From Limnochorda sp. LNt (GTDB lineage Bacteria > Bacillota > Limnochordia > Limnochordales > Geochordaceae), in assembly GCF_035593265.1 (NCBI RefSeq), contig NZ_CP141614.1, positions 558,001 through 622,000 on the forward strand: a stretch of DNA of 64,000 bases. The letters run 5' to 3'. Position 1 is the first letter of the stretch; every line of letters starts with the position of its first letter. A program made the position numbers and the translations under genes. Shown piece after piece: positions 49,395 to 58,818 of the stretch. The notes below the pieces were generated by a model that saw only the letters and a list, made by a program, of their open reading frames with translations, was not told where the DNA came from and did not search any database.

Positions 49395-51097
49395 ACTGGA
49401 GCAACCTCAGATGCAGCAAAGGAGCCGGTGGCGTAGCAGGTCCAGTCCCGCTCGACCGTACATCATGCGCTTGATAGTCTTCAGCTTGTGGATCCACCCT
49501 TCGGTGGGGCCATTGCTCCAGGGAAGGCGCCATGCCTCGTACACTGCTTGGAAGTCCTGTTCGAGGCGATGGGCGAAGCCCATCAAGGGACGAACCCTCT
49601 CCCGCTTGACTGTGTCGATCCATGCGGCCAGGGTGTCGGCGCGACGCTGGCGTGCCATCTGGGCGAACTCCTCAGCAAGGAGCCACACCTTGGCAAAGTG
49701 GGCGTCGGTTTCGGCCAGGGAGGTCAGGTAGGCCCGCTCGGCCTGAGAGCGGCGGTTCGGAGCCTGCCAGAACCATCGCCCCAGCTGCCGGGGGGTCACC
49801 GGGCGTATGGCGGGCGGTGCCTCCTCTGAACCGCCTGCCGACCGGCGCAGCGCGGTGACGACCGCGGCAACCTGGGAGCGGCCACCCAGGTAGCCCATGG
49901 CCCGCAGTTCCCGATAGATCGCCCGCGCATTGCGACATCCCTGCTCCCATCGCTGGAGGATGTAGCTCCGGTAGGGATCGAGCTGGCTCGGGCGCCTGCG
50001 GCGGGGCCCTGTACCGGGTACCGTCGCGCTGGTCAGATAGCGCCGCACCGTCGCCCGGCTGAGGTGCAAGCGTCGGCTGATTTCCCGGATCCCGAGACCC
50101 TGTGCGTGGAGCGTGCGAACCTGGTCGTAGCGCTCGCGCCGGCGCTGCTGGCGAGCGGCCTGCTCCAGGGCACGACGTCGAAGGGCGGCCTGAGGGGTCG
50201 CCGCCAGGGTCGACCCAGGCACCACCGGCGCGGCCGGCGGGGACGGTGCCGCCTCCATGGACGGCAGGCGGAGGGTCTGGAAGTAGCGCTCCAGCACCTC
50301 GCCCAGGTTCTCGAGCAGGTGCCACCGGTCGGCCACCTGCACCGCATCCGGTGCGCCTGCCGGATGCCTTGGGCATGACCCTCTGAGCGGTCGCGGACGA
50401 CGATCTGGACGCCTGGATGGGCGCGTAGCCACGCCGCCAGGGTCTCGGGGGATCGGTCGGGGAGAAGGTCCACCGGCCGTCGGCGTTCCAGGTCGCATAG
50501 GATCGTGCCATAGCGGTGTCCTTTTCGCCAGGCCCAATCGTCGACCGCCAGCACCCGAACCGGCGGCACGGGAGGCAGCGGGATCCGCATCACGAGGCGC
50601 ACCAGGGTATCCGGACTGACGGGGATCTCAAGGGCCCGAGCGATGCGGGAGGCGGCCTCGGCACTCATGGCCAGCGCCAACCTCGCCAAGAGACGCTCAA
50701 GTCGGGCGGTTCGCCGGGCATAGCGTCCCACCAAGTACGGGAATGGCTCCGTGAAGGTGACTCTGGGGCATGCGGGCTCCATGCAGAAGAAACGGCGCAC
50801 CAGGAGCCGCAGTCGGACCGACCGGCTCCCCACCGGCGCGTCCAAGACGGTTCGCCACCGCCGCGAGTGAAGACGTCGGCTCCAGTGCCCGCACTCCGGG
50901 CATGCGGCGCGTCTCGCTCGACGCCCCACCACCAACACAAGGGCCTCATCGTCGACACAAGCAAGACGAATGGTATACTGGTCGACGGGTAGGAACGGGT
51001 TTCGCACACTCCCTTCACCCCTTGCAGGAAGGCGTGTGCGTCTCTTTCCTACCCGCCTTCTTGTGGACCTTCACCACATTTGCGGGAGAGCCAGTTT
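49368..51097. mobile_element. ISL3-family-like insertion sequence
   Basis: About 1.73 kb bounded by a perfect 28-bp inverted repeat: left AAACTGGCTCTCCCGCAAAT (continuing GTGGTGAA) and right its complement ending AGAGCCAGTTT. Weaker inverted similarity (GCCGGT) extends a few bases beyond on both sides, so the exact boundary is uncertain, and I see no direct target duplication. It carries one transposase gene on the minus strand, broken by a 1-base deletion. The left end lies inside the DUF1232 gene. Confidence 0.8.
49407..51007 (-). pseudogene. ISL3-type transposase, frameshifted
   Basis: Read from 51007, the first part has the ISL3 zinc-finger (CPECGHWSRRLHSRRWR) and the first DDE Asp (VRVLAVDDWAWRKGHRYGTI), then VVRDRSEGHAQGIRQA. 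There the frame breaks. The -1 frame continues APDAVQVADRWHLLENLGEV, an HTH (IREISRRLHLSRATVRRYL) and the C-terminal NGPTEGWIHKLKTIKRMMYG. A missing G near 50352-50357 (GCGGCA reduced to GCGCA) restores one continuous product of about 530 residues. The copy is inactive as written unless this is a sequencing error. Confidence 0.85.
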
Positions 51098-51302
51098 TAG
51101 ACCGGCCTTGACATGGTCGCCGCGCTTCTGGTGATGTGGGCCGCATTTCGCACGCTGCTCGCAGGGCGAAGGCCGGTTTAGCGGCGCCGTGGGTTGAGCG
51201 GTTCCACCGGCCGCACGTCGCCGAGGGTACAATAGCCCGTTCCCTGCTGGCAGGGCGAACGCACGAAGAGCGAGTCCTGACCCGTAGCTTCACCCGCGCC
51301 CC

Positions 51303-51381
51303 CTACTTCGCGACATGCCGTAGCCGCAGAATCTCCCGGATCTTGCGCGTGGATACCTTCCGTTGAGCTATTAGGGTGGCC
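51303..51381 (-). pseudogene. IS21 istA N-terminal remnant
   Basis: On the minus strand a short frame reads LIAQRKVSTRKIREILRLRH then VAK and a stop. VSTRKIREILRLRH matches the start of IS21-family IstA transposases, which normally continues with a helix-turn-helix. No start codon and no IstB follow. Only this fragment remains. Confidence 0.45.
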
Positions 51382-51482
51382 AGCCCTCCTTCCCGGTGCT
51401 GGCCCCCACGCTTCGGCCTTGAGCGCCCTTATCCCTGATGGCCGTTTGGTATCCAGCGCCGCCCGTCCCGACGGGGATTACG

Positions 51483-51623
51483 GGGCATGGCGACCACCGA
51501 TTACGAGAAGACCGTCCAAAGAGGGCGGCATGGGTCGTGGGCGGTGGTCGGCTTCACCCGGCATCGCTGGTCGACATGGATAGTACGGGGTGGCCGGCAT
51601 GGATTGTATTCGGTAGTCGGCTT
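51483..51623 (+). repeat. Degenerate short tandem repeat
   Basis: The motif CGGCATGG...GGTGGTCGGCTT recurs at 51526 and 51595 (about 75 percent identical over 29 bases). A partial CGGCATCG copy lies at 51559 and a GGGGCATGG start at 51483, giving a period near 35 bases. It is non-coding as far as I can see. Confidence 0.4.
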
Positions 51624-52115
51624 GCCTCGTACTCCGCAACGTGAGCAGGGCGCTGCCGATGTACGTGCTGCAGCTAGCTTCTTCGGGCCGGCCCAACGCT
51701 ATCGACGACTGGAACAACAACTGCGGGGACGACACGGACCGCGACGTCACCTTCTACTACACCCTGCGGACGCATCGGGTCGGCGCCGTTCGCGTAGCTG
51801 GCCATCTCCACCGACGACGTCGCCGGCACCATCCGGGCGCTACACTTGAGAGAACGGCTTCGAGCACCACGTCAGCATCAACATGGCCCGGACGGCCCGC
51901 GCCGTGGAGGAGGCTCTGGGCAAGTACTGGGCTGGCAGGTCTACCGGCACGAGGGTTAAGCGGGGCGCACCCCCGCACCGGGACGGCGGCGGGTGGCTCG
52001 CCGCCGGCCGCCTGCGGCCCGGGGAGGTAGATGGTTTTCCACCGGCGGGGCCCGCGCTGGTAGGAACTCTACCTGCGCGGGACGAATGGCTGCCGCCGGG
52101 GGGGCGCGCATTTCC

Positions 52116-53003
52116 ATGGAGCCCAACGAGGTCGACCGTGCTCGCTACTCGGCGTCCCAGACGCCTCGTTGCCTGCCCCGGCTCAAGGTGTTGTTTCCCC
52201 AGCTGCGACCCTCGGAGCAGCGGGTGGCTCGCCACATCCTCGACCATGCGCCGGAGGTGGTGTACAGCTCCATCACCGAGGTGGCCGAGCAGGCGGGGGT
52301 CAGCGAGGCCACGGTCATCCGCCTGTGCCGGGCACTGGGTTTCGGAGGCTTTCAGGAGCTCAAGATCGCGCTGAGCCGAGAGATGGTGGCTCCCGAGCGG
52401 CACATCCATCAGGACATCCAGCGAGGCGACGACCTGGCCACCGCGATCCGGAAGGTGTATCAGGCCAACCATCAGGCCCTGGACGACACGCTGGCCAACC
52501 TGCAGGTGCGTGAGCTCGACGCGCTCATCCGCGCCATCCGCAACAGCCGCCGGATTCACCTCTACGGGTCCGGGACGTCCGGGCTGTCGGCCATGGATGC
52601 TCACTACAAGCTGATGCGGATCGGCATCGAGAGCATGCCCTACACCGACGTCCACTGGCGGGCGTCCGGCGCGGCTCTGCTCGGACCCGATGACCTCGCC
52701 ATCGTCTTCTCTCACAGCGGCAGCACCAAAGACGTCGTCGACGCGGCGGCCCTGGCCAAGCGTCGCGGAGCCACGGTGGCCGCGATCACCAACCGACGCC
52801 AGTCCCCGCTGGCGCGCTACGCGGACATCCTGTTGGTCACCGCGGCGGAGGAGACGCCCTTCGGCAGCGGCGGCATACCCTCCATCATCGCCCAGCTGAG
52901 CATCATCGACGCCCTGTTCGTGGGGCTGTGCTTGGCCGACTACGACAAGGCCCTGGAGTGGCTCGAGAGGACGGCGGAGGGCGTACGGCCTCTCAAGTAC
53001 TGA
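52116..53003 (+). CDS. RpiR/MurR-family transcriptional regulator
   Basis: 295 residues. An N-terminal HTH_6 domain (LFPQLRPSEQRVARHILDHA, then SSITEVAEQAGVSEATVIRL and FGGFQELKIALSRE) is joined to a C-terminal SIS domain (IHLYGSGTSGLSAMDAHYKL, IVFSHSGSTKDVVDAAALAK) that binds a phosphosugar. RpiR proteins control sugar-phosphate and amino-sugar operons. ATG 52116 matches the usual N-terminus. It heads the sugar cluster and its end overlaps the kinase gene, so it probably controls the downstream genes in response to a sugar phosphate. Confidence 0.92.
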   Translation: MEPNEVDRARYSASQTPRCLPRLKVLFPQLRPSEQRVARHILDHAPEVVYSSITEVAEQAGVSEATVIRLCRALGFGGFQELKIALSREMVAPERHIHQDIQRGDDLATAIRKVYQANHQALDDTLANLQVRELDALIRAIRNSRRIHLYGSGTSGLSAMDAHYKLMRIGIESMPYTDVHWRASGAALLGPDDLAIVFSHSGSTKDVVDAAALAKRRGATVAAITNRRQSPLARYADILLVTAAEETPFGSGGIPSIIAQLSIIDALFVGLCLADYDKALEWLERTAEGVRPLKY

Positions 53004-53995
53004 CCTCGGACGACCTGGTCGCGGGTTTCGACGCCGGAGGCACCCGCACCGTCTGCCGGATCGGCACCGTGGCCGGCCAGCTAGTCGGGGAGGGCGAGGC
53101 CGGACCGGGCAACCACCGGGCCGTCGGGATCGAGCGGGCGCGGGCTGCGCTGGAGGCCAGCTTCCGCCGGGCCTGGGCGGCGGGCCGCCCGGAGCCCGCG
53201 GTGGCTGGCGGGCCCACCGGCGAGGGCCCGCCGCTGGCCGCTGCTTTCATCGCTCTCGCCGGTTACGAGGAGACCGACAGCCAAGCGTCGCTCGAGCCCC
53301 TGTGGCGAGGGTGGCTTCCCGCCCGGCAGGTGCGGGCCGACACCGACGCGCTGGCGGCGTGGGCTGCTGCGACGGGCGGCTGCCCCGGAGCAGTCGTGGT
53401 CGCCGGCACCGGCTCGATGGTCCTGGTGATCGAAGGGTCCGGCCGCCGTACTGTGGTCGGGGGCTGGGGCCATCTGCTGGGAGACGAGGGCAGCGCCTAC
53501 GACATAGCCGTCCGCGCCATCCGGCGGGCCATCGCGGCGGCCGAAGGCTGGGGGCCTCCCAGCTCGCTGGAGGGCGTGGTGCTGGCGTGCACGGGTTTGC
53601 CGGAGCTGCGCCGCCTCATCGGATGGATTTACGACGACCCCGGCGAGGCCAAGCGCCGGATCGCCTCCATAGCTCCCGCTGTCGTGGCCGCGGCCCGAGA
53701 GGGTGATCGGGAGGCCCTCCAGCTGCTCTCGGATGCTGCCTTGGAGCTTGCCCGGGCCACCGCTGCCGCGCTGCGACGCTCGGGCCTCCCGACCGATGCT
53801 CCGGTGGCCGTCTGCGGCGGCCTTGCCCGGGAGGCGCTGTACGTCCAACTGTTGCAGAGCCATCTCGCGGCCCTCCGCCCGGGCCAGCGGGTGGAGGCCC
53901 TGCGACAGCCACCCGTCGAAGGTGCGGTTCTCCTGGCCAGGGCGCTCGCAGGCGCTGTGGACCTGCCCGGTGCCTTGAAGCGGGCCCTCACCTGA
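53000..53995 (+). CDS. BadF/BadG/BcrA-type sugar kinase (N-acetylglucosamine kinase-like)
   Basis: About 331 residues of the ASKHA fold. Phosphate 1 loop AGFDAGGTRTVCRIG, phosphate 2 loop VVVAGTGSMVLVI, GGWGHLLGDEGSAYDIAVRA (substrate/hexokinase-like signature) and the adenosine loop VAVCGGLAREALY are visible. Members with the GDEGSA signature phosphorylate GlcNAc or related amino sugars. The start is uncertain: CTG 53000 overlaps the regulator stop, and GTG 52961 is an alternative. Context with an RpiR regulator and SIS isomerase supports amino-sugar use. Confidence 0.85.
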   Translation: MTSDDLVAGFDAGGTRTVCRIGTVAGQLVGEGEAGPGNHRAVGIERARAALEASFRRAWAAGRPEPAVAGGPTGEGPPLAAAFIALAGYEETDSQASLEPLWRGWLPARQVRADTDALAAWAAATGGCPGAVVVAGTGSMVLVIEGSGRRTVVGGWGHLLGDEGSAYDIAVRAIRRAIAAAEGWGPPSSLEGVVLACTGLPELRRLIGWIYDDPGEAKRRIASIAPAVVAAAREGDREALQLLSDAALELARATAAALRRSGLPTDAPVAVCGGLAREALYVQLLQSHLAALRPGQRVEALRQPPVEGAVLLARALAGAVDLPGALKRALT

Positions 53996-54162
53996 CCTGC
54001 CGGGCCGGGAAGGGGTGAGGATCTCCCCGCCGGGTGCGGCGCGTGTAGGGCCGCAACGTTTTATTAGCCGCTCGGAAGGAAGTCTTCACCCAACGCCGAA
54101 ATATCAGGTTGCTGAATGACAAAACCGCACCCATTCGCGTCACCGGGGAGGCCGCAAACGAG

Positions 54163-55527
54163 ATGAGCGAGTATGCCCGGCCCGCCTACCGGGTGGGGGT
54201 CGCGCGACTGGCCATCACCCCGCCTCCAGGCACCCTGCTGGTGGGTTACGCGGCGCGGACGGGAGCCGCGGCCGACGTGCACGACGATCTTTTCGCCCAC
54301 GCCATCGTCGTAGACGACGGGACCCGCACGGCGGCCATCGTCTGCGCCGACCTGTTGAGCGTGCACCCGGACGTGGTCGGCCCCGCCCGAGGCATCGTCG
54401 CCCAGCGCACGGGCCTCGACCCGTCGTGCGTCATGATCGCAGCGACGCACACCCACTCCGGGCCTCCGGCGGCGGTGACCCCGGTGATGGACGAGCGGGA
54501 GCGGGCCTACGTGGCGTGGCTCCCCTTCCAGGTGGCAGGCGCCGTCGAGCTGGCCATGCGGCGCCGCTCGCCGGCACGGTTGGCGGTCGCCCGGGGGATC
54601 GTGCGGGCGGGCGTCAACCGGCGGCAGGTGCTACCCGACGGCCGCGTGGTCATCGGGGAAGATCCCGCCGGGCCGGTCGACCCCTACCTGACCCTCATCC
54701 GCATTGAGCGCGAAGACGGCGCACCGGCTGCCCTGGTCGTCCACTACGGTTGCCACCCGGTCTGCCTGGGCCCCGACAACCTGAGCGTCTCCGCCGATTA
54801 CCCGGGATCGCTGAGGGCGACGGTCGAGAGCGTCATCGGGGTCCCTTGCATCTTCTGGCAGGGCACGGGGGGCGACGTCAACCCTCGAGGCCGGTCCAAT
54901 CCCGGCTGGCACTTGGTCGACTCCGTGGCGCGGGCCCTCGCGACGGAGATAGGAAGGTTGTGGCACGGCCCGGGCTGGGCAGAGCTCTCGGGACCGGTGG
55001 GGGCGGCCCGCCGGACTCTGGTGCTGCCGGTGGTGACGGCGCCGGAGCCCACGGAGGCCTCCCTGCGGGAGCTGAAGCCCTTCGTGGCGAGCGGCTCCCT
55101 GGCGGCTCTCCGGGAGATGCTCGATCGGCGGCTGCCGTGGTCGGCCCAGCTGGCGCCGCCCGTCCGGCCGGGGGAGCCGGTGGGGGCCCTGATGGAGGTG
55201 CAGTGTGTGCGCATCGGCGGCCTGGCCGTGGTCGGCCTCGCGGCCGAGCCCTTCGCGGAGATCGGCCTCGCCATCCGGGAGGCCGTGGAGGACCGGTCAG
55301 GCCCCCATCCGGGGCGTTGCGTGGTGGTGGGGTACGCGAACGGTTGCGTCGGGTACCTGCCGTCCCGGCGGGCCCACCAGATGGGCGGCTACGAGGTCGA
55401 CGAGGCGTACCTGGTTTACCGGCTGCCGGGCCCGCTGGCGGCAGGGGTGGGTGAGGAGGTGGTGAGCGAGGCGGTGCAGCTCGCGCGAAAGCTCCTGGCG
55501 AACGGCGTCCGCTCGCCGCAAGGGTGA
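54163..55527 (+). CDS. Neutral/alkaline ceramidase-like amidohydrolase, cytoplasmic, atypical active site
   Basis: About 454 residues without a signal peptide. The N-terminal ceramidase fold is clear: RPAYRVGVARLAITPPPG, THTHSGPP (zinc His pair), HYGCHPVCLG (another His) and QGTGGDVNPRG. In characterised neutral ceramidases the last loop reads GDVSPN, with Ser as nucleophile; here it is Asn. The related domain occurs in many bacterial sugar clusters with unknown substrate. ATG 54163 follows GGGGAGG. It is likely to act on an N-acyl or lactone-bearing sugar inside the cell rather than on ceramide. Confidence 0.8.
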   Translation: MSEYARPAYRVGVARLAITPPPGTLLVGYAARTGAAADVHDDLFAHAIVVDDGTRTAAIVCADLLSVHPDVVGPARGIVAQRTGLDPSCVMIAATHTHSGPPAAVTPVMDERERAYVAWLPFQVAGAVELAMRRRSPARLAVARGIVRAGVNRRQVLPDGRVVIGEDPAGPVDPYLTLIRIEREDGAPAALVVHYGCHPVCLGPDNLSVSADYPGSLRATVESVIGVPCIFWQGTGGDVNPRGRSNPGWHLVDSVARALATEIGRLWHGPGWAELSGPVGAARRTLVLPVVTAPEPTEASLRELKPFVASGSLAALREMLDRRLPWSAQLAPPVRPGEPVGALMEVQCVRIGGLAVVGLAAEPFAEIGLAIREAVEDRSGPHPGRCVVVGYANGCVGYLPSRRAHQMGGYEVDEAYLVYRLPGPLAAGVGEEVVSEAVQLARKLLANGVRSPQG

Positions 55528-55572
55528 GCGGAGGCCCGTTATGGGCCTGGCACGGAGAGGAGGTCCGCACTC

Positions 55573-56853
55573 ATGGGCCACAGGCGGGCAACTACGTGGG
55601 CGATTCTGTGGCTGGCGGTGTGCTCGGCGGTGGTGAGTCTCGCCTCCGTCGCGCCGTCGCGGGCGGCGAAGGTGACTGAGATCATCTACCTCAGCGCCGG
55701 GACGGCCGAGGTCGAGCAGAAGCACGACCGCAAGTGGGTGGAGGAGTTCAACCGGACCCACCCCGATATCCGGGTCCGCTACGAACTGGTCAGCTGGGCC
55801 GACCTTTTCCCTCGGGTGATGGCCTACATCGCGGCGGGGACGCCTCCGGACGTGGCCTGGTATGCGCCTCGCCAGCTCAACGACTGGTATCGCATGGGGA
55901 TCCTGGAGCCGCTGGATGCCTGGCTGGGGGCCACCAAGGACGAGTACCTCCCGGCGTTGACGGAGCCGGGCAGCGACGTGGTGTACGGCGGGAAGATGTA
56001 CGGCGCTCCCTTCACGCTGGTCGGCCTGGGTCTGGTGGCGCGGCGTGACTTGCTGGCGCCGCTGGGCGTCGACGTGGACGGGATCCGTACCTGGGAGGAC
56101 TTCGCCTCGGCCGCCGCCAAGGTGACCAACAAGCCGAGGGTCTACGGCACGCTGTTCAGCCTCGGAGAGCCCCGGCTGACCGCCCATCACGCGGAGTCGT
56201 TCTGGCCCAGCAACGGCCTCGTCAACCTGACCGACTTCGACAAGAAAGAGGCTTACGTCGAGGTGCTCCGCTTCCTGGACGGGCTGTTCGACTACATGCC
56301 CCCGGCTCAGGTCAGCTGGGTGCACCGGGACAACATCGCGGCGTTCGTGAGCGGGACGATCGCGCTCTTCGAGACGGGTTCGTACTTCCACGGCGACCTC
56401 ATGCCCATCGCGCCGGACCTTTTGACGGCCAAGAACGCGGCGGTGCTGCCGGTTCCGTTCGGCCCCCGCCTGCAGGCGCCCGTCACCCCGGTCTACACGG
56501 TCGGGTACGTCATGTTCAAGGACTCCCGCAACAAGGAGGCCGCCGCCGAGTTCATCCGGTTCATGACGCAGCGCCGGGTTGTCAACGAGTGGCCGATGAA
56601 CATGGCTCCGAAGACCGGCCTGGGCGTGGAGGACAGGGTGCGCGCCCTCGGGCCGCAGGTGCGGTGGTGGCAGGAGCGCTGGCTCGACCTGATGAACACG
56701 ACCCGTCTGGTGGGCGTGCAGCCGTACTCTCCGGCCGAGGAGATCGATCGCATCTTCACCCGCCAGATGCTCGCGCTGTTCCGAAGGCAGCTGACGCCGG
56801 AGAGGGCCTACGAATCGTTGCGCAACGAGATCGGGGCCGTCATCGCGAAGTGA
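55573..56853 (+). CDS. ABC transporter sugar-binding protein (family 1)
   Basis: 426 residues. A signal peptide (TTWAILWLAVCSAVVSLASV, cut after SRAAK) lacks a lipobox Cys at the usual place, which is unusual for a Gram-positive binding protein. The type-1 sugar SBP pattern is clear: WVEEFNRTHPDIRVRYELVS, YIAAGTPPDVAWYAPRQLND, YGAPFTLVGLGLVARRDLL and KEAAAEFIRFMTQRRVVNEW. The start ATG 55573 follows GGAGAGGAGG. A stable hairpin separates it from the permease genes, a common way to make excess binding protein. Confidence 0.92.
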   Translation: MGHRRATTWAILWLAVCSAVVSLASVAPSRAAKVTEIIYLSAGTAEVEQKHDRKWVEEFNRTHPDIRVRYELVSWADLFPRVMAYIAAGTPPDVAWYAPRQLNDWYRMGILEPLDAWLGATKDEYLPALTEPGSDVVYGGKMYGAPFTLVGLGLVARRDLLAPLGVDVDGIRTWEDFASAAAKVTNKPRVYGTLFSLGEPRLTAHHAESFWPSNGLVNLTDFDKKEAYVEVLRFLDGLFDYMPPAQVSWVHRDNIAAFVSGTIALFETGSYFHGDLMPIAPDLLTAKNAAVLPVPFGPRLQAPVTPVYTVGYVMFKDSRNKEAAAEFIRFMTQRRVVNEWPMNMAPKTGLGVEDRVRALGPQVRWWQERWLDLMNTTRLVGVQPYSPAEEIDRIFTRQMLALFRRQLTPERAYESLRNEIGAVIAK

Positions 56854-56891
56854 CGGCCGGAGCAGCGGTCGGGGCTTCCTCGCCCGGCAGG

Positions 56892-56924
56892 AAGACAGGG
56901 GGGCCCGCGACGGCCCCCTGTCTT
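56892..56924 (+). terminator. Hairpin between binding-protein and permease genes
   Basis: AAGACAGGGGGGCC pairs with GGCCCCCTGTCTT (one bulged G), loop CGCGAC. There is no long T-tract. It probably protects the upstream mRNA end and reduces permease expression relative to the binding protein. Confidence 0.7.
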
Positions 56925-56960
56925 GCGTGACAGTTCGTGGGGAGAGGCTGACGGCGTACG

Positions 56961-57896
56961 GTGACTCGGGCTGGCTCGTCGGGAGTGCATTCAGCGGCGG
57001 CGTTGGGGCCCCGCCGGCCCCGGTTGGCCCTCGGGACCTACTGGGGGGCCGTGCTCCAGCTGCCCGCGCTGCTCGTCGCGGCGTTGCTGGTCGCATGGCC
57101 GGTGGCATGGGTCGTCTACCTCAGCTTCCGGGACATGTACCTGCTGCGCAGCTTCTACGAGTCGACCTTCGTCGGGCTGCGCAACTACGCCCGCCTGGCG
57201 GCTTCGCCGGACTTCCGCTCCTTCGTCTGGCATACCGGCCTGTGGGTGGTGGGCACGGTGGCGGGCGAGCTGGCCGTGGGCATGGCGGCGGCCCTGCTGC
57301 TCAACCGGCCGGGGCGCCTGGTGGGGGTGTGCCGCGGCGTGCTGCTCATCCCCTGGGTCGTGCCTCCCGTGGTGGCGGCCGTCGTCTGGCGCTGGCTGCT
57401 CGATGGGCAATGGGGGGTCATCAACCGCCTGCTGCTGGCCACCGGCATCGTGCGCGCCCCGGTGCTGTGGCTGGGCGACCCGGTGGCGGTGTGGCCCACT
57501 CTCATCGCCGTCACGGTGTGGAAGGCCTTTCCGTTCGCGTTCGTCAACTTCCTGGCTGCGCTCCAGGGGATCCCTTCGGAGGTGGTGGAGGCAGCCCAGG
57601 TGGACGGCGCCACGCCCGTCCAGGTACTGCGGCACATCACCCTGCCGCTGGTCTATCCGGTGGTGAAGGTGGTCACGCTCCTGCTGGTCATCTGGAGATC
57701 CAACGAGTTCAACATGATCTGGGTGATGACGCAGGGTGGCCCGGGCAACGTCACCATGACGCTCGCTCCGGCGATCTACTCCATGGCGTTTCAGTTCTAC
57801 CGGGTGAGCCTGGCCTGCGCCGCGGGCGTCGCGTTGATGCTCGTGCTGTTGCTGCTGGTGGGGTCCTACGTCCGTCAGGTGCGCGGGGAGGGGTGA
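56961..57896 (+). CDS. Sugar ABC transporter permease (MalF/UgpA type)
   Basis: 311 residues with six membrane helices. The ATPase-contact EAA loop is EAAQVDGATPVQVLRHITLP. GLRNYARLAASPDFRSFVWHT and SNEFNMIWVMTQGGPGNVT are typical of the larger permease of carbohydrate uptake systems. It starts at GTG 56961. The partner permease follows 6 bp after the stop. No ATPase gene lies in the cluster, so a shared MsmK-type ATPase elsewhere is expected. Confidence 0.92.
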   Translation: MTRAGSSGVHSAAALGPRRPRLALGTYWGAVLQLPALLVAALLVAWPVAWVVYLSFRDMYLLRSFYESTFVGLRNYARLAASPDFRSFVWHTGLWVVGTVAGELAVGMAAALLLNRPGRLVGVCRGVLLIPWVVPPVVAAVVWRWLLDGQWGVINRLLLATGIVRAPVLWLGDPVAVWPTLIAVTVWKAFPFAFVNFLAALQGIPSEVVEAAQVDGATPVQVLRHITLPLVYPVVKVVTLLLVIWRSNEFNMIWVMTQGGPGNVTMTLAPAIYSMAFQFYRVSLACAAGVALMLVLLLLVGSYVRQVRGEG

Positions 57897-57902
57897 GGCG
57901 GA

Positions 57903-58772
57903 GTGCGTCGGGGCGTTTTCCCGCGGGCCCGCGCCGCGCAGCCGGCCCGCCGGCTTGCCGAAGCGGCGCGGTGGGCGGCCATCGCTTTGCTGGTGGTCTG
58001 GGTCCTGGGGCCCTTCGGTTGGGGGCTCCTCAGCGCGCTGACGCCGCCCGAGCTGCTCTATCGGTCGGATGGGCTCGTCCCGCCGCGGCTGACGGCGGAC
58101 AACTTCCGGGCGGTGGGCCGGGACGATGCGTTTCGCGCGACCTTCGCCAATTCGGTGGGCATCGGGGTGCTGTCGGCCACGTTGACGTCGGCGGTCGCGT
58201 GCGCGGCGGGCTGGGGAGCCGCGCGGTTCCCGGGGCGGTTCGCCTCCGCGTCGATGGCGGGCCTGCTGGTCACCCAGCTGCTCAACGGGGTGCTCGTCGT
58301 GGTGCCCCTGTTCGTGCTGCTCGCGAGAGTGGGCCTCACCAACACGTGGACGGGGCTGGTGCTCAGCTACGCCGGCTTCACCGTACCCTTCTGCACGCTG
58401 CTGCTGCGCAGCCTGTTCGCCAACTTCCCGGCCGAACTCGAGCACGCGGCGCTCATCGACGGGTGCACGCGCCTGGGCGCCTTCTGGCGGGTGACGCTGC
58501 CCCTGTCGCTGCCGGGCCTCGTGGCGGCGTGGCTGTTCGCCTTCGTCCACGCCTGGAACGATCTCCTGTACGCCCTCGTGCTGTCGCGAGATCTCCGGAC
58601 CATGACCGTGGCCGTCCACATCCACAACCTGGCGCACACGCAGTTCGCCGGCACCAACTGGTCGTTCATCCTGGCCGAAGGCGTGGTCGCGGTGATCCCG
58701 GCCGTGGCGGCGTTCCTCTATCTTCAACGGTACATGGTCCGGGGTCTGACCCAGGGGGCGCTCACCGGGTGA
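57903..58772 (+). CDS. Sugar ABC transporter permease (MalG/UgpE type)
   Basis: 289 residues with six helices. EAA loop EHAALIDGCTRLGAFWRVTLP, then FVHAWNDLLYALVLSRDLRT and a C-terminal helix before YLQRYMVRGLTQGALTG, the normal end of this family. The N-terminus has an extra basic stretch (RRGVFPRARAAQPARRL). It starts at GTG 57903. Forms a pair with the preceding permease. Confidence 0.92.
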   Translation: MRRGVFPRARAAQPARRLAEAARWAAIALLVVWVLGPFGWGLLSALTPPELLYRSDGLVPPRLTADNFRAVGRDDAFRATFANSVGIGVLSATLTSAVACAAGWGAARFPGRFASASMAGLLVTQLLNGVLVVVPLFVLLARVGLTNTWTGLVLSYAGFTVPFCTLLLRSLFANFPAELEHAALIDGCTRLGAFWRVTLPLSLPGLVAAWLFAFVHAWNDLLYALVLSRDLRTMTVAVHIHNLAHTQFAGTNWSFILAEGVVAVIPAVAAFLYLQRYMVRGLTQGALTG

Positions 58773-58818
58773 TGGGACGGGCGCCGTCCTGTGTCGGGTT
58801 GAAAGGAGAGACCGCTTC

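Larger units (their letters stand above)
51098..52115. other. Decayed region with transposon and gene debris
   Basis: About 1 kb without an intact gene. It contains an IstA-like remnant (51303-51381), a degenerate tandem repeat (51483-51623), and short broken readable stretches between 51640 and 51960 (for example ISTDDVAGTIRALHL and, in another frame, SINMARTARAVEEALGKYW). These may be the end of a former gene. Codon patterns are broken throughout. Confidence 0.55.

Noticed and set aside
49359-51106. 8-bp target duplication flanking the ISL3 element
   Set aside because: Flanking bases (GTGAT side versus TAGAC side) are not direct repeats; they are partly inverted.
51641-52030. Small plus-strand gene of 129 residues
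   Set aside because: The frame loses plausible protein character after about 50 residues and has broken neighbours; treated as decayed.
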